Of a stretch of 64,000 nt of DNA, positions 1-12,951 are shown piece after piece. Source of the stretch: Niebla homalea (Eukaryota; Ascomycota; Lecanoromycetes; Lecanorales; Ramalinaceae); assembly GCA_019925105.1 (NCBI GenBank), contig JAHGAU010000025.1:310001-374000 (forward strand). The letters run 5' to 3'. Within the stretch, counting starts at the first letter, position 1. Each line of letters starts with the position of its first letter. Position numbers and translations under genes: made by a program. Below the pieces are notes generated by a model. That model was not told the DNA's origin and did no database searches. It worked only from the letters and a program-made list of their open reading frames with translations.

Positions 1-715
1 ATAAGCCTTTATTTATTCCGTTATTATTATTAAAGCTTTTATTTTAAAGTTTATTTTTATGAATAAATTAAAAGAAAAAGTTTCCGGTTAAATTATAAAT
101 ATTTATAATAAATAAATATAGAAAAAACGTTATAAAAATTAAAATAAAAAATATTAATAATAAATTAATAGCTATTTATTAAAGATAATACACTTTTAAT
201 AAAAACTATCCTTTTTATTATTATTATTTATTTTTTAAGATAACTTAAAATAATTTTAAATATAAACTTAAAGAAAAAAAGGTTACGGATTATATTATAT
301 ATACTTATAGTTTTATAATCGTAAATATTATATATTATTTACTTTTAAATTTTACTTAATATTATATATAATAGTATTCGTTCCGGTAAGTATATATTCT
401 TTTAATAAAATATCGGAGATTTTATTTTTAAGCTTTTCAGCTTAATTTTAAGTCTTAAAAATATAATAATATCCTAGGTAAATAGGGGATTTTCCGGCTT
501 ATATTTTCTTAATATAGGATTTTAATACCGGCCTTTTACGTTATTATTATTAAGTCTTTTTACTTCTTTAATATCCTTAGCGCGAAATATATTTATTCTT
601 TAACTTTAAAGCTACTTATAACATCATAGATTTCATTACCGTTATTATAACGAGGGCGTTATATTTTTTTAATTTTCCGGTATATTACTAAAGAACTAAG
701 TCTTTATGTAGTATA

Positions 716-850
716 TATTACGGTTTGGGGTAAGCATAAGCATAGATAGCTAGCTCCCGGGGGGTCTTAACGCGCACTTACTTAAATCCATAACCACCTA
801 CCTAGCTAGATCATCAATCATACATTATACTTCATACAGTTCCTAACAGT
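716..850. other. Short non-RIPed island
   Basis: About 135 bp with normal C content (CCCGGGGGGTC, CCACCTACC) inside RIP-mutated sequence. Its size and preserved CpA suggest a small late insertion such as a solo LTR or MITE fragment. I found no convincing terminal repeats or target duplication, and no coding potential. Confidence 0.35.
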
Positions 851-3144
851 TATAATAAAATATATAAAATAAGTAATTATTTTAAAGTTTATACGTCTAT
901 TTTATTTTTTAACGGGTATAAATCTAAGATACTTATAAAAAAAAATCTAAAATAATTTGTAAATTCGAGAAATAATTTTTTCATTAATAAAATAATAATT
1001 AATTACTCCGGTATCAATAAAAAAAAGAAATAATATTTTATTTAAAAAAACCGATTTAATTATAATAAGCGGTTAATCGTTTTAAAAATTAAACGTTAAA
1101 TTTATTTTTAAAAATTTATGATTATATTTAATAAAATAAATCTGGAAATAAGGCGCTTAATTTATTTTTATTACGTTTTTAATAAAAATCAGTTATTTAC
1201 TGAATTTTCAGAATTATAGGAAAAAGAATTATTATAACCCTATTTATAAATAAAGTTCCTATTATTTTTTTTAAATAAGATCGTTTGATTTATTTAATCT
1301 TATTAATCTTAATAAAAACTTTATAAGTTTTATAAATTAATTTAAGATAATCGAACTCTTTATAAAAACTTCCGTAATAATAATATTTAAATAATTTTAA
1401 AAAAATTTATCAAAAAAAAATAAATAACTCCGGTTCCCGCGGAAAAACAATAAGATATATTAATAATAATAATTTTAATAGTTTTTTTAACATTAATCAT
1501 TAAACCCTTTTAAAAGCCCAGGCTTTTTTTTCTATTTTAATTTAATAAGTATTATATTAGATATTATTTATACGAATAAATCGGTTTTAAAGCTTAATAA
1601 TGGAATCGGCGTAATTATTAATAAAATAATAAGTTTTTTTTAAACCGGAATAAATTTTATTTATTAATTTATAAATAGAATATATTTCCGGGAGACCGGC
1701 CGTTATTCTTAACCGAATAATAAGTTAACGTTATTTAATAAAAAATTCTTAAAAAATATTAATAAATTTTATTTAAAGATTATTATATTCCGTTTTTAAA
1801 TTAAATATTAAATTCTTATTTTTATATTAGTTATTTAAAAAAAAATAAGAGTTTAATTATTAAGAACGTTATATTTTAAATTTTAAAAATTTTATTATTT
1901 TTTCTTTTTATTTTAATACGGATATATTCAAAAAAAAATCCGGAAGCCTTTTTTATTTTTATTTTTTTTTTCTTTTTATAATTTAAAAAACGAGAAATAA
2001 TATATTTTATTTATTAAAATTTGGAGAAAAATAAATAAATATTATTGAGGAATTTATTTTATATTTAAAATATTTAATTAAAATAATTAAAGGATTTTTA
2101 TAAAAACGTTAAAAATTAAATTTTTTTTAAATCGTTAATTAGGAATAATAATTAATATCTTTTATTATATTCTTATAATAATAAGATCGAAATAAATCTC
2201 GATAACGGGAATATATATAAGAACGTAATCATAATTATTATTATTAAAAAAAACGGTTTTATAAACTTAATTGAATTTTAATAAACTTAGTTTATAATTC
2301 CTTAAATTATATATAATGTATATTTTATTATAATTAAAAATCTATTTTCTCGGAACGAATTCGTTAATAATCTTAATAATATTTTCTTTAAAGTTTATAA
2401 TTTATATTTTTTTATTAATGAAAATCTAATAATATTTTAAAAATTTTTTTTTTTTTTTAATAAATCAATATTAATATGTTATTAAAAAATATTAATTAAT
2501 TATAAATTATAAATAATATTTTTATTAATAATCTTAAAATTAATAAAAATACGAAATCGAATTTAAAAAATTTATATATATTTATTTTTAATATCTCTTA
2601 AGATAAAAATTAGATTTTAATTTATTAAATAATTATATATATTTTAATCAATAATATATATTCGTTTATATTCAGGAGGGAATAAAAAATAACGTTATAT
2701 AATATATATATTTTTTTTCCGGTAAAATGGATCGTAATATAATACGTTATATAATATATATATTTTTTTAAATCCGGTATTTTATAGATTAATTTATTAA
2801 CTTTAACTTAATTCTTTTTTTTAAAGACCGTAATATAAACTCTTTTACTTATTCCTTAAGGATTTTTCCTAACTTTAATAATAATAATTTAGTTTTTAAA
2901 TACAGATACGGCCTTATTAGTTTCCTTATAACGAGTTATAAGATTCCCTTATATCCGTTTTTACTATTTATCGTTAGTAAATTTTAAATCGGTAAATATC
3001 TTTTTTTTTTAAACTTTTTATTTAATTTTATCGCTTTAATAAAAGCGAATATATAAATAACCTTAATATAATATTAGAATACGAAATAGTTAAATAAATA
3101 ATTTATTAAGTACTAATAATTAAAAATATTAAAATATAGAATTA

Positions 3145-3660
3145 TTAAAGGAGCGGGGGCCCCGACTTACTAAATATAATAAGACGGTAATACCGGTAAT
3201 AATAACGTAACTCGTATATATATTTTTAATATAATCGAGTAGGCCGGTAACGGGCCTGGGATAAGTATTATGACCGGTGGTATTATAGGTAATATCCAGG
3301 GCCGAAGGGTACGAGACCGGATAGCTGTAATAGTCGGCCGGACCACCGTATAAGCCGCATTGAGCCGCATGGGACGCGAGACCCGCGTTAAAGGGGCCTT
3401 GGCTCTAACAATAAGCGGCGAATAAAAAAAAGGAAAAAGAATAAAAAATAATAATATCGCGGAAAACGCGAATAATTAAGGCCCGTTTCGCGAATATAAA
3501 AAAAAAAGGAATAACGGCAAAAACGAACCCAATATAACTAATAAAAACGTTTAAAATAATAAAAAAGCCGCTAATAAAATAAATTATTATAGCCCGGATA
3601 TTATAAAACGGAATTATCTTTTTAAATATAATATTATTAAAAGCTAACAAAAACCTTAAA
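3145..3660 (-). pseudogene. Possible coding relic on the minus strand
   Basis: A moderately GC-rich patch in RIP sequence. Two minus-strand frames stay open: about 3,170-3,400, where one frame reads Tyr/Pro/Gly-rich (GGPADYYSYPVSYPSALD), and 3,405-3,650, which is hydrophobic and Phe/Ile-rich. The second frame is inflated with Ile and Phe as expected after C-to-T change. No family was recognised. It could be the 5' part of a transposon gag gene or a captured host gene. Confidence 0.25.
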
Positions 3661-4052
3661 AAAACTAAAATATAAATAAATGAATATATTTATTAAACGG
3701 TAAAAATATTACGATAATCGTTTACGGTTATAATAAATAACGTTTACGTTAAAAGGTTTACCGATATAAAAAAAATCGTTACGATAAAACGTAGAAAGCG
3801 GGAAAACGTAGTATCTTATTTAAAATTAAAATTATAAAATATAAATTCCCCCCAATAATTAAAAAACTTAATACGATAAAAAAAATAAAAAAATATTCGA
3901 ATATAATTTTAAATATAGTTTCGATAGGGATATACGACGTTAACCTAAATAAAGAGATTACCGAAAAAAAGATTTTTTAAATTAACTAAACCGTAAAATA
4001 AAACGGTAAATATCTATTAATATTTTAATTATTAAAAATATAATTATATTAT

Positions 4053-4991
4053 AACAAGTTCTTGCCTTTTTCGCCGTAGCGAAAATTAAGCTTTATAATA
4101 CAAAGGCTACTATAATTAATTTAGTTAATAATCATAAAGGTAGGGCTTGGTAAAGGGCTTGGCAAAGGGCTTGGTAAAGGGCTTGGCAAAGGGCTTGGTA
4201 AAGGGCTTGGTAAAGGGCTTGGTAAAGGGCTTGGCAAAGGGCTTGGTAAAGGGCTTGGCAAAGGGCTTGGTAAAGGGCTTGCCGGGGGTGAGGGTAAGGG
4301 TGCAGGTGAAGGTGCAGGTAAGGGGCCCTGCTTACCTCTCAGGTTCTCCGTTGGAAATACGGTTATTTCTGGTGGTAGCAATGGGAGTATACGTGGACCG
4401 GGCATCGCTTTAGCTATATAAAGTAGTTGCTTAATAGTCAGGGTCCCCGTTGTAAATACGATTATTTCTGGTAATAACAATAAAAGTAACTAAGTATCTC
4501 GTTATACGTATAACTCCAAAGGAGGTCTTACTTAACCTTCGACTTCTCCGTCCTAATAGCGGTGTTTTTAAGTAATAATTATAAGAGTATATAGTTATTA
4601 AGTATCTCGTTATACGTAGGGAAGTCTTACTTACCTTTCGACTTCTCCGTCGTAATAGCGGTATTTCTGGGTAGTAATTATAGGAATATATAAATATTAA
4701 ATATCTCGTTATACGTATAGCTTTAAGGGAGGTTTTACTTAAAGATTATCTATTTATAGCCCGGGTTCTCCGTCGCAATCGCGCTATTTCTGGGTAATAG
4801 CTATAGGAATATATAAATATTAGGTATCTCGTTATACGTATAGCTCCAAGGGAGGTTTTACTTAGGGATTATTTGCTCGTAACCCGGTTTCTCCGTCGTA
4901 ATTACGCTGTTTCTGGGTAATAACTATAGGAGTATACGGGTATTAGGTATCTCGTTATGCGTATAGCTTTAAGGGAGGTCTTGCTTATAAC
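4053..4991 (+). repeat. SatE tandem-repeat element, copy A (left half)
   Basis: Left half of an element seen four times in this window. It starts near AAGTTCTTGCCTTTTTCGCC and runs through a 12-bp minisatellite. It then has about six diverged units of roughly 110-130 bp containing the blocks TTCTCCGTCGTAATAGCGGT, TATCTCGTTATACGTATAGC and GGGAGGTCTTACTTA. The first 90 bp match, in reverse complement, the right end of copy C (43,790-43,882), so both copies share the same outer boundary. Copy A is cut at 4,991 by the insertion of a large DNA transposon and continues as copy B at 12,952. Units are strongly RIPed. Confidence 0.8.
4144..4285 (+). repeat. 12-bp minisatellite in SatE copy A
   Basis: About twelve head-to-tail copies of AAGGGCTTGGYA, where the Y position alternates T and C. 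The same 12-mer in reverse complement occurs about six times in copy C (43,720-43,790), and a variant (AAGCCCTTTTGC) four to five times in copy D. The period is a multiple of three, so long low-complexity frames appear on both strands (PSPL or KGLA repeats). These are not taken as genes. Confidence 0.95.
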
Positions 4992-5136
4992 TACTCCCCG
5001 AACCGGTACGGTATTGGTACCGCGGTATAGGTACGGTATAGGTACGGTATCGGTACGGTATCGGGAAAGGGTAACTTTATCCCGTACCGGTGGTAAACGG
5101 TATAAAACAGTACGGTATCGGTAAATATTAAGATAT
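4992..5136 (+). repeat. Left terminal inverted repeat of the DNA transposon
   Basis: About 145 bp, pairing with 12,815-12,951 in reverse complement. Both ends open with TACTCSCCGAACCGGTACGG and finish with GGTAAATATTAAGATA. Between these are several GGTACGGTAT/ATACCGTACC subrepeats, a likely transposase-binding array. The middle of the two arms is more diverged than the ends. Confidence 0.85.
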
Positions 5137-8100
5137 CAATAGCGGATTAAATAAAACTTAATACCGTTAAAAAAGGGTAATTTCTAATAAATAAATATAA
5201 AGATTATTATAAACGCCTTAAGGAATATTTTTATCCTATTAAATAATATAGATAATCTATTTTTTTATATTTAATAATATAATTATATCCTTTATTATTA
5301 AATTCTTAATTAATTTAAATATTTCGTTCATTTTTATTAACCTTAATTATAATTAAGAAGGCTTAATAACGGTAACCTTCCTTATAATTAAATTATTTTT
5401 AAGTTCGAAAGTATATAATATTATTTTAGCCGTTAAGAAAAGGTTAAATTTTTAAGATTCGTTTAAGAAGCTGGCCGCTTATTAATCCGTAAGGTTAAAA
5501 ACTAATTTAAATAGTAGTAATTAACCTGAATATATAATAAGGGTTCTTTTTATATATTTATAAAAGAGCCTTTAAATCTTTTAAATTATTATTATTATTA
5601 TTAATATTATTATTATCCTTTTTATTATTAATATATATTATTATTATATTAATATTATATTTTTATTTCTCCTAATCCTTATTTTTTTACTTCTTAATAT
5701 CCTTATTATTAACCTTTAAATCCTTATATATTTAGTTTATTTAATTTTCTTTTTATTTACAATAGTAAATTAATATTTTCGCCCGGAACGTTATAAAGTA
5801 AAAATATTTTTAATAATTATAATATTATTTAATAATAAAGAAATAATACTTATAATTAATATTAATAAAGGTATTATAAAGGATATCCCGGGTTATTTAT
5901 AATAAAATTAATAATTTATATAATAATTATCTTTATTAAATAAGAATTTTATCTTTAATTTCTTAAAATAATATTATTATAAATTAATAACTTAAATAAG
6001 TATAAAGATAAATATAAAAATATTATATTTTTTATATTAATCCAATGTATTATTAATAGGATCGTTAAGGGTATTTTCCTACTTTAAGAAAGAGTCTAGG
6101 TTTTTTACCGGGTAAAGTTACTTACTTAAGGATTAATTAACTAATTAATTAATATTAAAATTTACTTAATATAAGTTAAAAATATCTTAAAGTACGCTTT
6201 AATAAATATTGACCTAAAAGGTTTTATTTTATTTAACTTGTTAATTATTAATTTTAAAGATCTTATTGGTACTTAAACGGTATAAGAGAATTACTTATTT
6301 ATATAAGTTATTAATAAAGCTTTACGTCTTATTATAATACTTAAATAACTTATAATACGTATTATTTAGACTTAATATAAGCTCTTTCTTCTAATAAATT
6401 TACTTATAACGTAAATAATTCTTTTATTTTTTAATATAATTAAAAAGTTTACCGTAAACTTTAAAAACTAAATAAATAATTAACGTCTTAATAATACTTA
6501 TTAATTTAATAACTTAATAAAATAATTAAGTAAGCTTTATTAAATATTCTATATAATTCTATTTTACCTTTATAAGTTTTAAGATATAATTAATTCTTTT
6601 ATTTTCTTTAAAGAATTAATTAATATTTATATAGAATCATAATATATACGTTATTATATAAAATAATAAGTCTTAATAAGTTTTAACGTCCTTAAAAGAG
6701 TTAAGTAATACCTTTCTACGCTTAATACTTATTATTAAGATTAAGAGGGTAATAAATATTTAAGTATCTATTTTTCTTTATTGGATTTTAATAAAAGTTT
6801 CCTTATATTTATTATTTATATTTATATATATTACCGTTTTACGGATTTAAAATAAGTTAAATTAATATAATAATTATTATAAATTAATTTTACCTTTATA
6901 AGTATTTTAAAAACATTAATCCCTTTATTTATTATCTCCTTAACTTTAAATTAATAATTTTATTAATATTTTATATTATTATTCTAAGGATTAATTTTAA
7001 AATAAATTAAAAAGGCCTTTAATAAAAACTGGATAACATATATTAAGCATAATAAATACTTTACTTTACTCTAGGTTAAAACCTACCTTAATACCGATAT
7101 TTCCCTTTTAATAATATTAATAAATATTCTTTACCTTACCTTAGCCTTATACCGTAATATAGTGATTATAATATTATTAAAGCTAATATTATTAATCGTA
7201 ATTATTATAATATGATCTTCCAAAGTATATCTTATGATTATTTTATTTACGACGGACGCGAATTAAGTATTATTATAAGTACCTTTAACGTACTTAAAGT
7301 CAATAAGGGTATTATAATATTCTTAATTACGGTTAATTTAATAAGCTATAATTGCTATATAAGATTATTTATTATTAATAAGTTAATAATTTATTATTAA
7401 TAAGATTTTAATTTTATTATCTAGAAGATTTTTAAATAAGTTAAGTTTAATATTTTCTAAGCGCTTTATTACTTATTTTTTAATAATATTTACAGATAAT
7501 ATTATTATAATAAAATTAAAATAATAAAATAAGCGTTAAGTCTTATTATTCTTTATAATAATAAAGGGTAAGTTTATTTTAATTATTTATCGGCATAATT
7601 GCTTTAAGAAGTTAATCTATATTAAGACTTTATTATTAAAAGGAAGTTTAACTTATTAATTAATTAAATATTATAAATATAATAATTATATATTTATATT
7701 AATCTTTATATTTATTAGAATTAAAGGGAAAAATATAGTATTTATTTAATTATATTATTTTAAATTAAAAGTTATTTTAAATTTCTTATTTTATTTATTT
7801 TCTTATAAGCCTTATTTAATATATATGCTTTTATTCTTAACGTTTTATCTTTTTTAAAATACTATAACGCTTTATTATATTTTTTATAAATTATAAATAA
7901 TTTATTTTTTAAAGCTTTCCTATATAATATATTTTCTTTAAAGTTTATTTAAGCCTATAATATTTTAAAAATATTTTAAGGAATTTATATTTTTAAATTT
8001 TTAACGACTTAAAACATAATATATTATTATATAAGGAAATCTCCTTATATAATATCTTTAAAGATACAATATTGGCATTTTCCTTTAATACCGGTTTTTA

Positions 8101-8575
8101 CTTATTAATTATAAGATTTATAAGTTTTAAAATAATATTATTAAACGTATTAAAAAATATATTATCTTAAAGAACTTAATTAAGAAAGATATAAACAATT
8201 ATTTAATTTAATAGGATTAAATTAATTTTTTTTCTTAAGAAAACGTTTAACTAATTTTAATCTTAAAATAATAATTATAAATAATAATCTATTTAATATA
8301 ATAAGATAATTATTTTTTCTTTATTTTATTTTTTTATTTAAATTAATTTTAAAATTTATATTTTTCCTTATTTATATTTCTTAAGAATATAATAACATTC
8401 TTTATAAATAATTAAATATAGGAAAAAAAATAAACCTTATAAGTTAATTTTACTTAATTTAATATATTAGTTTTTTATTTTAAATTTTATTATTATTTCT
8501 TTAAACTTTTTGCTTTAAAATTTAATAATTACTTATTAATTATTCTTTATTTTAAGTAATTATATATTAATAATA

Positions 8576-8893
8576 CAAAATTTTAGCATTGGACAGACCC
8601 ATGGGGTGACGGAAGAGCAACAGGTCCAGGGGCAATCCTTAAGTGGATTCGGTCGTGGTGTTATGGGTTTTCTTGGAAAAGGCATAGGAATAGATTCCCG
8701 CTCTTTAAACGGCCATAAATGCTCTCAGCCCTTAAGACGTAAGTGGAGGCTGGGTGAATACCGGTTTTTATTCCTAACGTTATGGATATCGGGTTTTTTG
8801 CGGTTACCAGTAAGGCTAAATAGCCGAGTATAAGGGAACGCCGGAATTAGCTTAGCTAGATCCGTAGTATAAATCAATCAATCAATCAATCAA
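8576..8893 (+). mobile_element. 5'-truncated LINE copy, not RIPed
   Basis: A 318-bp insertion ending in (AATC)n and flanked by the 11-bp duplication TATTAATAATA (8,565-8,575 and 8,894-8,904). Its 3' half matches the 3' end of the full LINE at 36,940-37,069, including GTAAGGCTAAA, GGAACGCCGG and AATTAGCTTAGCTAGA. Unlike the surrounding transposon it keeps normal C content. A 75-codon open frame across it (8,606-8,833) is a chance frame in LINE 3' UTR sequence. Confidence 0.9.
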
Positions 8894-11800
8894 TATTAAT
8901 AATATTTTTTAAAAAGAAAGCTCCCGGAAAAACTTTTATAATAAAAAATTAAAAAGTTTATTAAAGGATTACGTAGAAATTCCCTTAAAAAATAATATTA
9001 AAATAGCATATTATCTATTGGCCTTAAATAAAACGTATAATTATTACTTAAGTAAAAAGTTAGAATTTTAACTGAAAACAGATAGTATATTATGTGAGAT
9101 CCGCTATTATTAAAAATCCGTAAACCTATTAATATTAAAACTATAATTTATACGGCTTATTAAAAAGATTATTATAAAAATAATTAATAAAAGAATATTA
9201 AAATTTCAATTTAACGGGATAAAAGTATTATAGGAAGTTAAAGAATATTTTCTTATTAATAAATTTTAATATAAGTAAATTATATTATACTGCTTTTTAT
9301 TATTTTATTAATATTTTATTTAATAATTATTTTTTATATTATATATATAAAGAAAATAATATTAATATAAAAAGATATATAATTAATTTAAACCCTTAAA
9401 AGTAAATATATTATATTTAAAGTTTAAATTATATTTCTTTATAATATTAATTAAAATTAACCGGTTATATATAAATAGTTACTTAAGCTTTAAGTTAAAA
9501 AATTAATAGAAGAATAAAGTATATAATTAAGAATTTTATTTATTAAAATTTGATATTATAATTAATTATAATAATTTTTATACTTATTTATATATTAATT
9601 ATTAATTAAAAAACGTTATAGAATTTAATCGTTAAATTACTATATAGGTGAAAGCTAGAAGTACCAGTAAGAATCTTATAGATATTATTTTATTCATATA
9701 TTATTATACTGATTATAATATTTACCTTCTTTATAATTATTATTTATTTATTATTTAATATATAAAAATAACTTTTTAATAATATTATTAATTAATTAAT
9801 AATTAAAATAATATATTTAAATTTCTTAAGTATATTATTATTAAAATTAAGGTTAATTAAATCCTAGGCTTTTTAATAATAATAACGTTACTTAATAAAT
9901 TTTAATTTTATTTATTAAAGTTATAATTTTTTTATTAATAAATAAGATTAAATAGGATTATTTATTCGGGATTATTAAGATTAAAGAGATTATATCCCTT
10001 AATATAAACGACCTTATTCCATTATATTACTTATTCTTTTTTAATAAAGTAATAATTTAATAAAGGATAATCCATATAAAGTTTTTTAATTTTTAAGCTA
10101 ATTAATATAAAGAGAATTAATAATAAATAAAGTTAACTTACCTTCTTTTATATATATAAATTTATACGGATAATCGGATAATTATAACGTTTTAATCGTT
10201 TTATTTTAAGCTATAAATTCTTTATTAATTATTATTACTTATAATAAACTATTTTAAATTAGACTATTTTATATTTTTAATATGAAATAATATAAGATTT
10301 CCGGTTTATATTAATAAGTTAATTTAAATTAAATTTAAAATAATTATTTAATTTTCAAATTATAGTTTCTTTTAAAAGAATTATAAAGCTTAAATTTAAA
10401 ATATTAAGATTAAATAAAATAATAAATATAATAAAGAATATATATCTTATTTAATTTCTTTATCTTTTAGATTAATTTATTTTAGATTTATATTATTATT
10501 TTTAATTATTATTAACCTTTATATATTATTAATATTTAAGTTATTCTTAAGTATAAAAATATATATATATACCTTAATTAAAATACTATTAACTATTAAT
10601 ATAATAAGTATAAAGATTAAGATAATTAATAATATATTAATACGTAATAATATTTTCTGGTTTAATCTTTTTTAATTTTTTTCTTTAAGTCTTATTTATA
10701 TTTTTATACTTTATATTTATTTTTAACCTTTTAATATAATAATTAATATTTATAATATTTATATATTTAACTTTTTTTAATTTTTATTTAAAAGGGTAGA
10801 ATAAAGTTATATAAATACGGGATTTAATAATATTTGGATTTTAGGATAATTCTTTAAACGCTTTATATTTAATTAATTAATCTTTTTATTTACGGTTACG
10901 TTAACCTTGATTAGAGAAATCCTATAGTATATTTTATTTAACTATATACGCTTATACCTTAAGTTATCTGTTTATCTTAAGTATATTAAATTAAAGGAAA
11001 ATATTAAAGTTATCGTTTAATTTTATTTTTTTATCTTTAATTAATATTAATTAATATTAAAGGTTAATATTATATTAATAATATATTTACTTTATATATT
11101 TAGCTTATTTATAGTTATAAATATAAATATTATAGGTATAAGTATTATAAGTATAAATATTATATTAAGTAAAAAAAATTAAAAAATAAAAGAAAAAAGG
11201 AATTTTATTAATAAGCCTTTTAATAAATATATAAGTAAGACTTACCGTTAAATTTAATTGAGAAACCTACTTAAAGTTAAATTTTAAGGCTATAATAAAA
11301 CGTATATTATTAATATAAAGATTAATATAAATTATTCGGTTAATAGTTAAGTTTAACGTATTATTATATTTAAGTATCTTAATAATTTAATAGTGTTTTT
11401 TTAGGGTTTTAAGTTATTTTATTTTTTTTATATTAAGTTAAATTAAGCTTAATTTAAAATAGAATTTACGGTTTTATTATAGTATTACTTTTAATAAAAA
11501 GGTAAATATATTAATAAATATAAAGGGCCGTATATTTATTAAAACTTAATTAAATAAATATTTTTATTATTCTTTATTATATTATCTTTTTTTAAAATAA
11601 TTAAGGTAAATAATATTTTTTTATATTAAATTAAAAAGAATATAATTTACGTAGAATTAAAATTTATTAAAATATTATATAAATTAATGATTTCTCCCCT
11701 TTATATACTTTTTACTTTTAATTTAAATTATATTATAATCTTTACCGTATTTTAAATTATTAATTATATTTATATTATAATTTACGGAATAATAAAAATT

Positions 11801-12381
11801 AAGTAAATAATACGTAAATTAATTAATAATATGGTCTTTAAAATACCTTTTATGGTATTAACGTATTATTAAATAAACGGTAAATTAATCCCTAAAATAA
11901 CGACTAGAAAAACATTAATTATAATATAGTAAGAGCCCATATATAATACCGACTTTATTTTAAATAAAGCAATAAATTATAAGTAAAAGTTTATATTGTT
12001 AATATTAATATGATTCTTTTGATTAAAATACTATAAGAAATTAAAAAATATTAAAAGAATATAGATTTCTTAATTAAGAAAATATTATTTAAGCGTTTTA
12101 TTAAGGAGATTTATTATATAATATTTATTAATAAATTAAGATTTAAGTTTTAACGCGTAATTTTAATTATTTTATAAGAAATATATAAAGCTTATTTAAT
12201 TTTATATTTTAAATACATAGTTATAAATCTAGATTTATATAATATAAAATTAATATTATCGTAAAAGTAATTAATTTAACTTATATTTATATAAAGTATA
12301 TTATTATTTAATAGAAGGACTCTTAATTAATAAAAAATATATTTAAATTAAATACTTAATATATTTAATATATTTAATACC

Positions 12382-12483
12382 TTAATTAAAGAATATATTA
12401 ATTCTTATTAAAATTATTTAATATTTTACTTATTAATTAAAGAATATATTAATTCTTATTAAAATTATTTAATATTTTACTTA
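12382..12483. repeat. 51-bp tandem duplication
   Basis: Two near-identical 51-bp units in direct repeat (12,382-12,432 and 12,433-12,483) inside the RIPed interior of the large DNA transposon. Probably a local slippage product; no function seen. Confidence 0.85.
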
Positions 12484-12814
12484 TTAATTAATTAATATAG
12501 AATAAAAGATAAATAATTATAAGAAAAACAACTTTTTATATAACGTTAAATTATAATAAGGATAAACATAATAATAAATATAATAATTAATATAGAATAA
12601 TAATAAGTAACTTCTTATTAATATTATATTATAGGTTAAACTAAATATAATAATAATAAGCATAATATTAAGCACAATAATAAGCGTAATAATAAGTATA
12701 ACTATATAATGATGACTTTAGTATAACCTTAAGTTATTAAACCCTTAACTTCTTAATTAAAAGCTACTCTATAATTAATGGATTCTCGCTTATTAATATA
12801 TTAAGAATAGACTT

Positions 12815-12951
12815 CAGTATCTTAATATTTACCGAAACCGTACCATCGGTATAAGTACGGTATCAGTATGGGAGTAAACCCTATACCGTACCGTCCGGTA
12901 CGGGATCACCCTGATCAAATACCGTCCCATACCGTACCGGTTCGGCGAGTA
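12815..12951 (-). repeat. Right terminal inverted repeat of the DNA transposon
   Basis: Reverse complement of the left arm at 4,992-5,136. It carries the same CCGAACCGGTACGG terminal block and the same TCTTAATATTTACCG inner edge, and is followed at once by the CTTATAAC target duplication. Confidence 0.85.

Larger units (their letters stand above)
1..4052. other. RIP-degraded AT-rich relic, unidentified
   Basis: Very AT-rich sequence with TpA everywhere, almost no CpA, and stops in all frames. This is the footprint of repeat-induced point mutation on former repeats. I could not assign it to an element family. It includes a 26-bp direct repeat at about 2,692-2,717 and 2,744-2,769, and two islands with more C and G (716-850 and about 3,145-3,660) that are listed separately. 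No host gene is supported here. Confidence 0.7.

Noticed and set aside
4121..4480. 119-codon minus-strand frame rich in PSPL, and an 88-codon plus-strand KGLA frame
   Set aside because: Both are translations of the 12-bp minisatellite, whose period is a multiple of three; open on both strands with no coding character.
8606..8833. 75-codon frame that could pass for a small gene
   Set aside because: It lies wholly inside a 5'-truncated LINE 3' end with target duplication.
5137..12814. Trying to read a hAT or KDZ transposase in the large DNA transposon
   Set aside because: RIP has removed too many codons; no motif could be matched on either strand, so no transposase is claimed.
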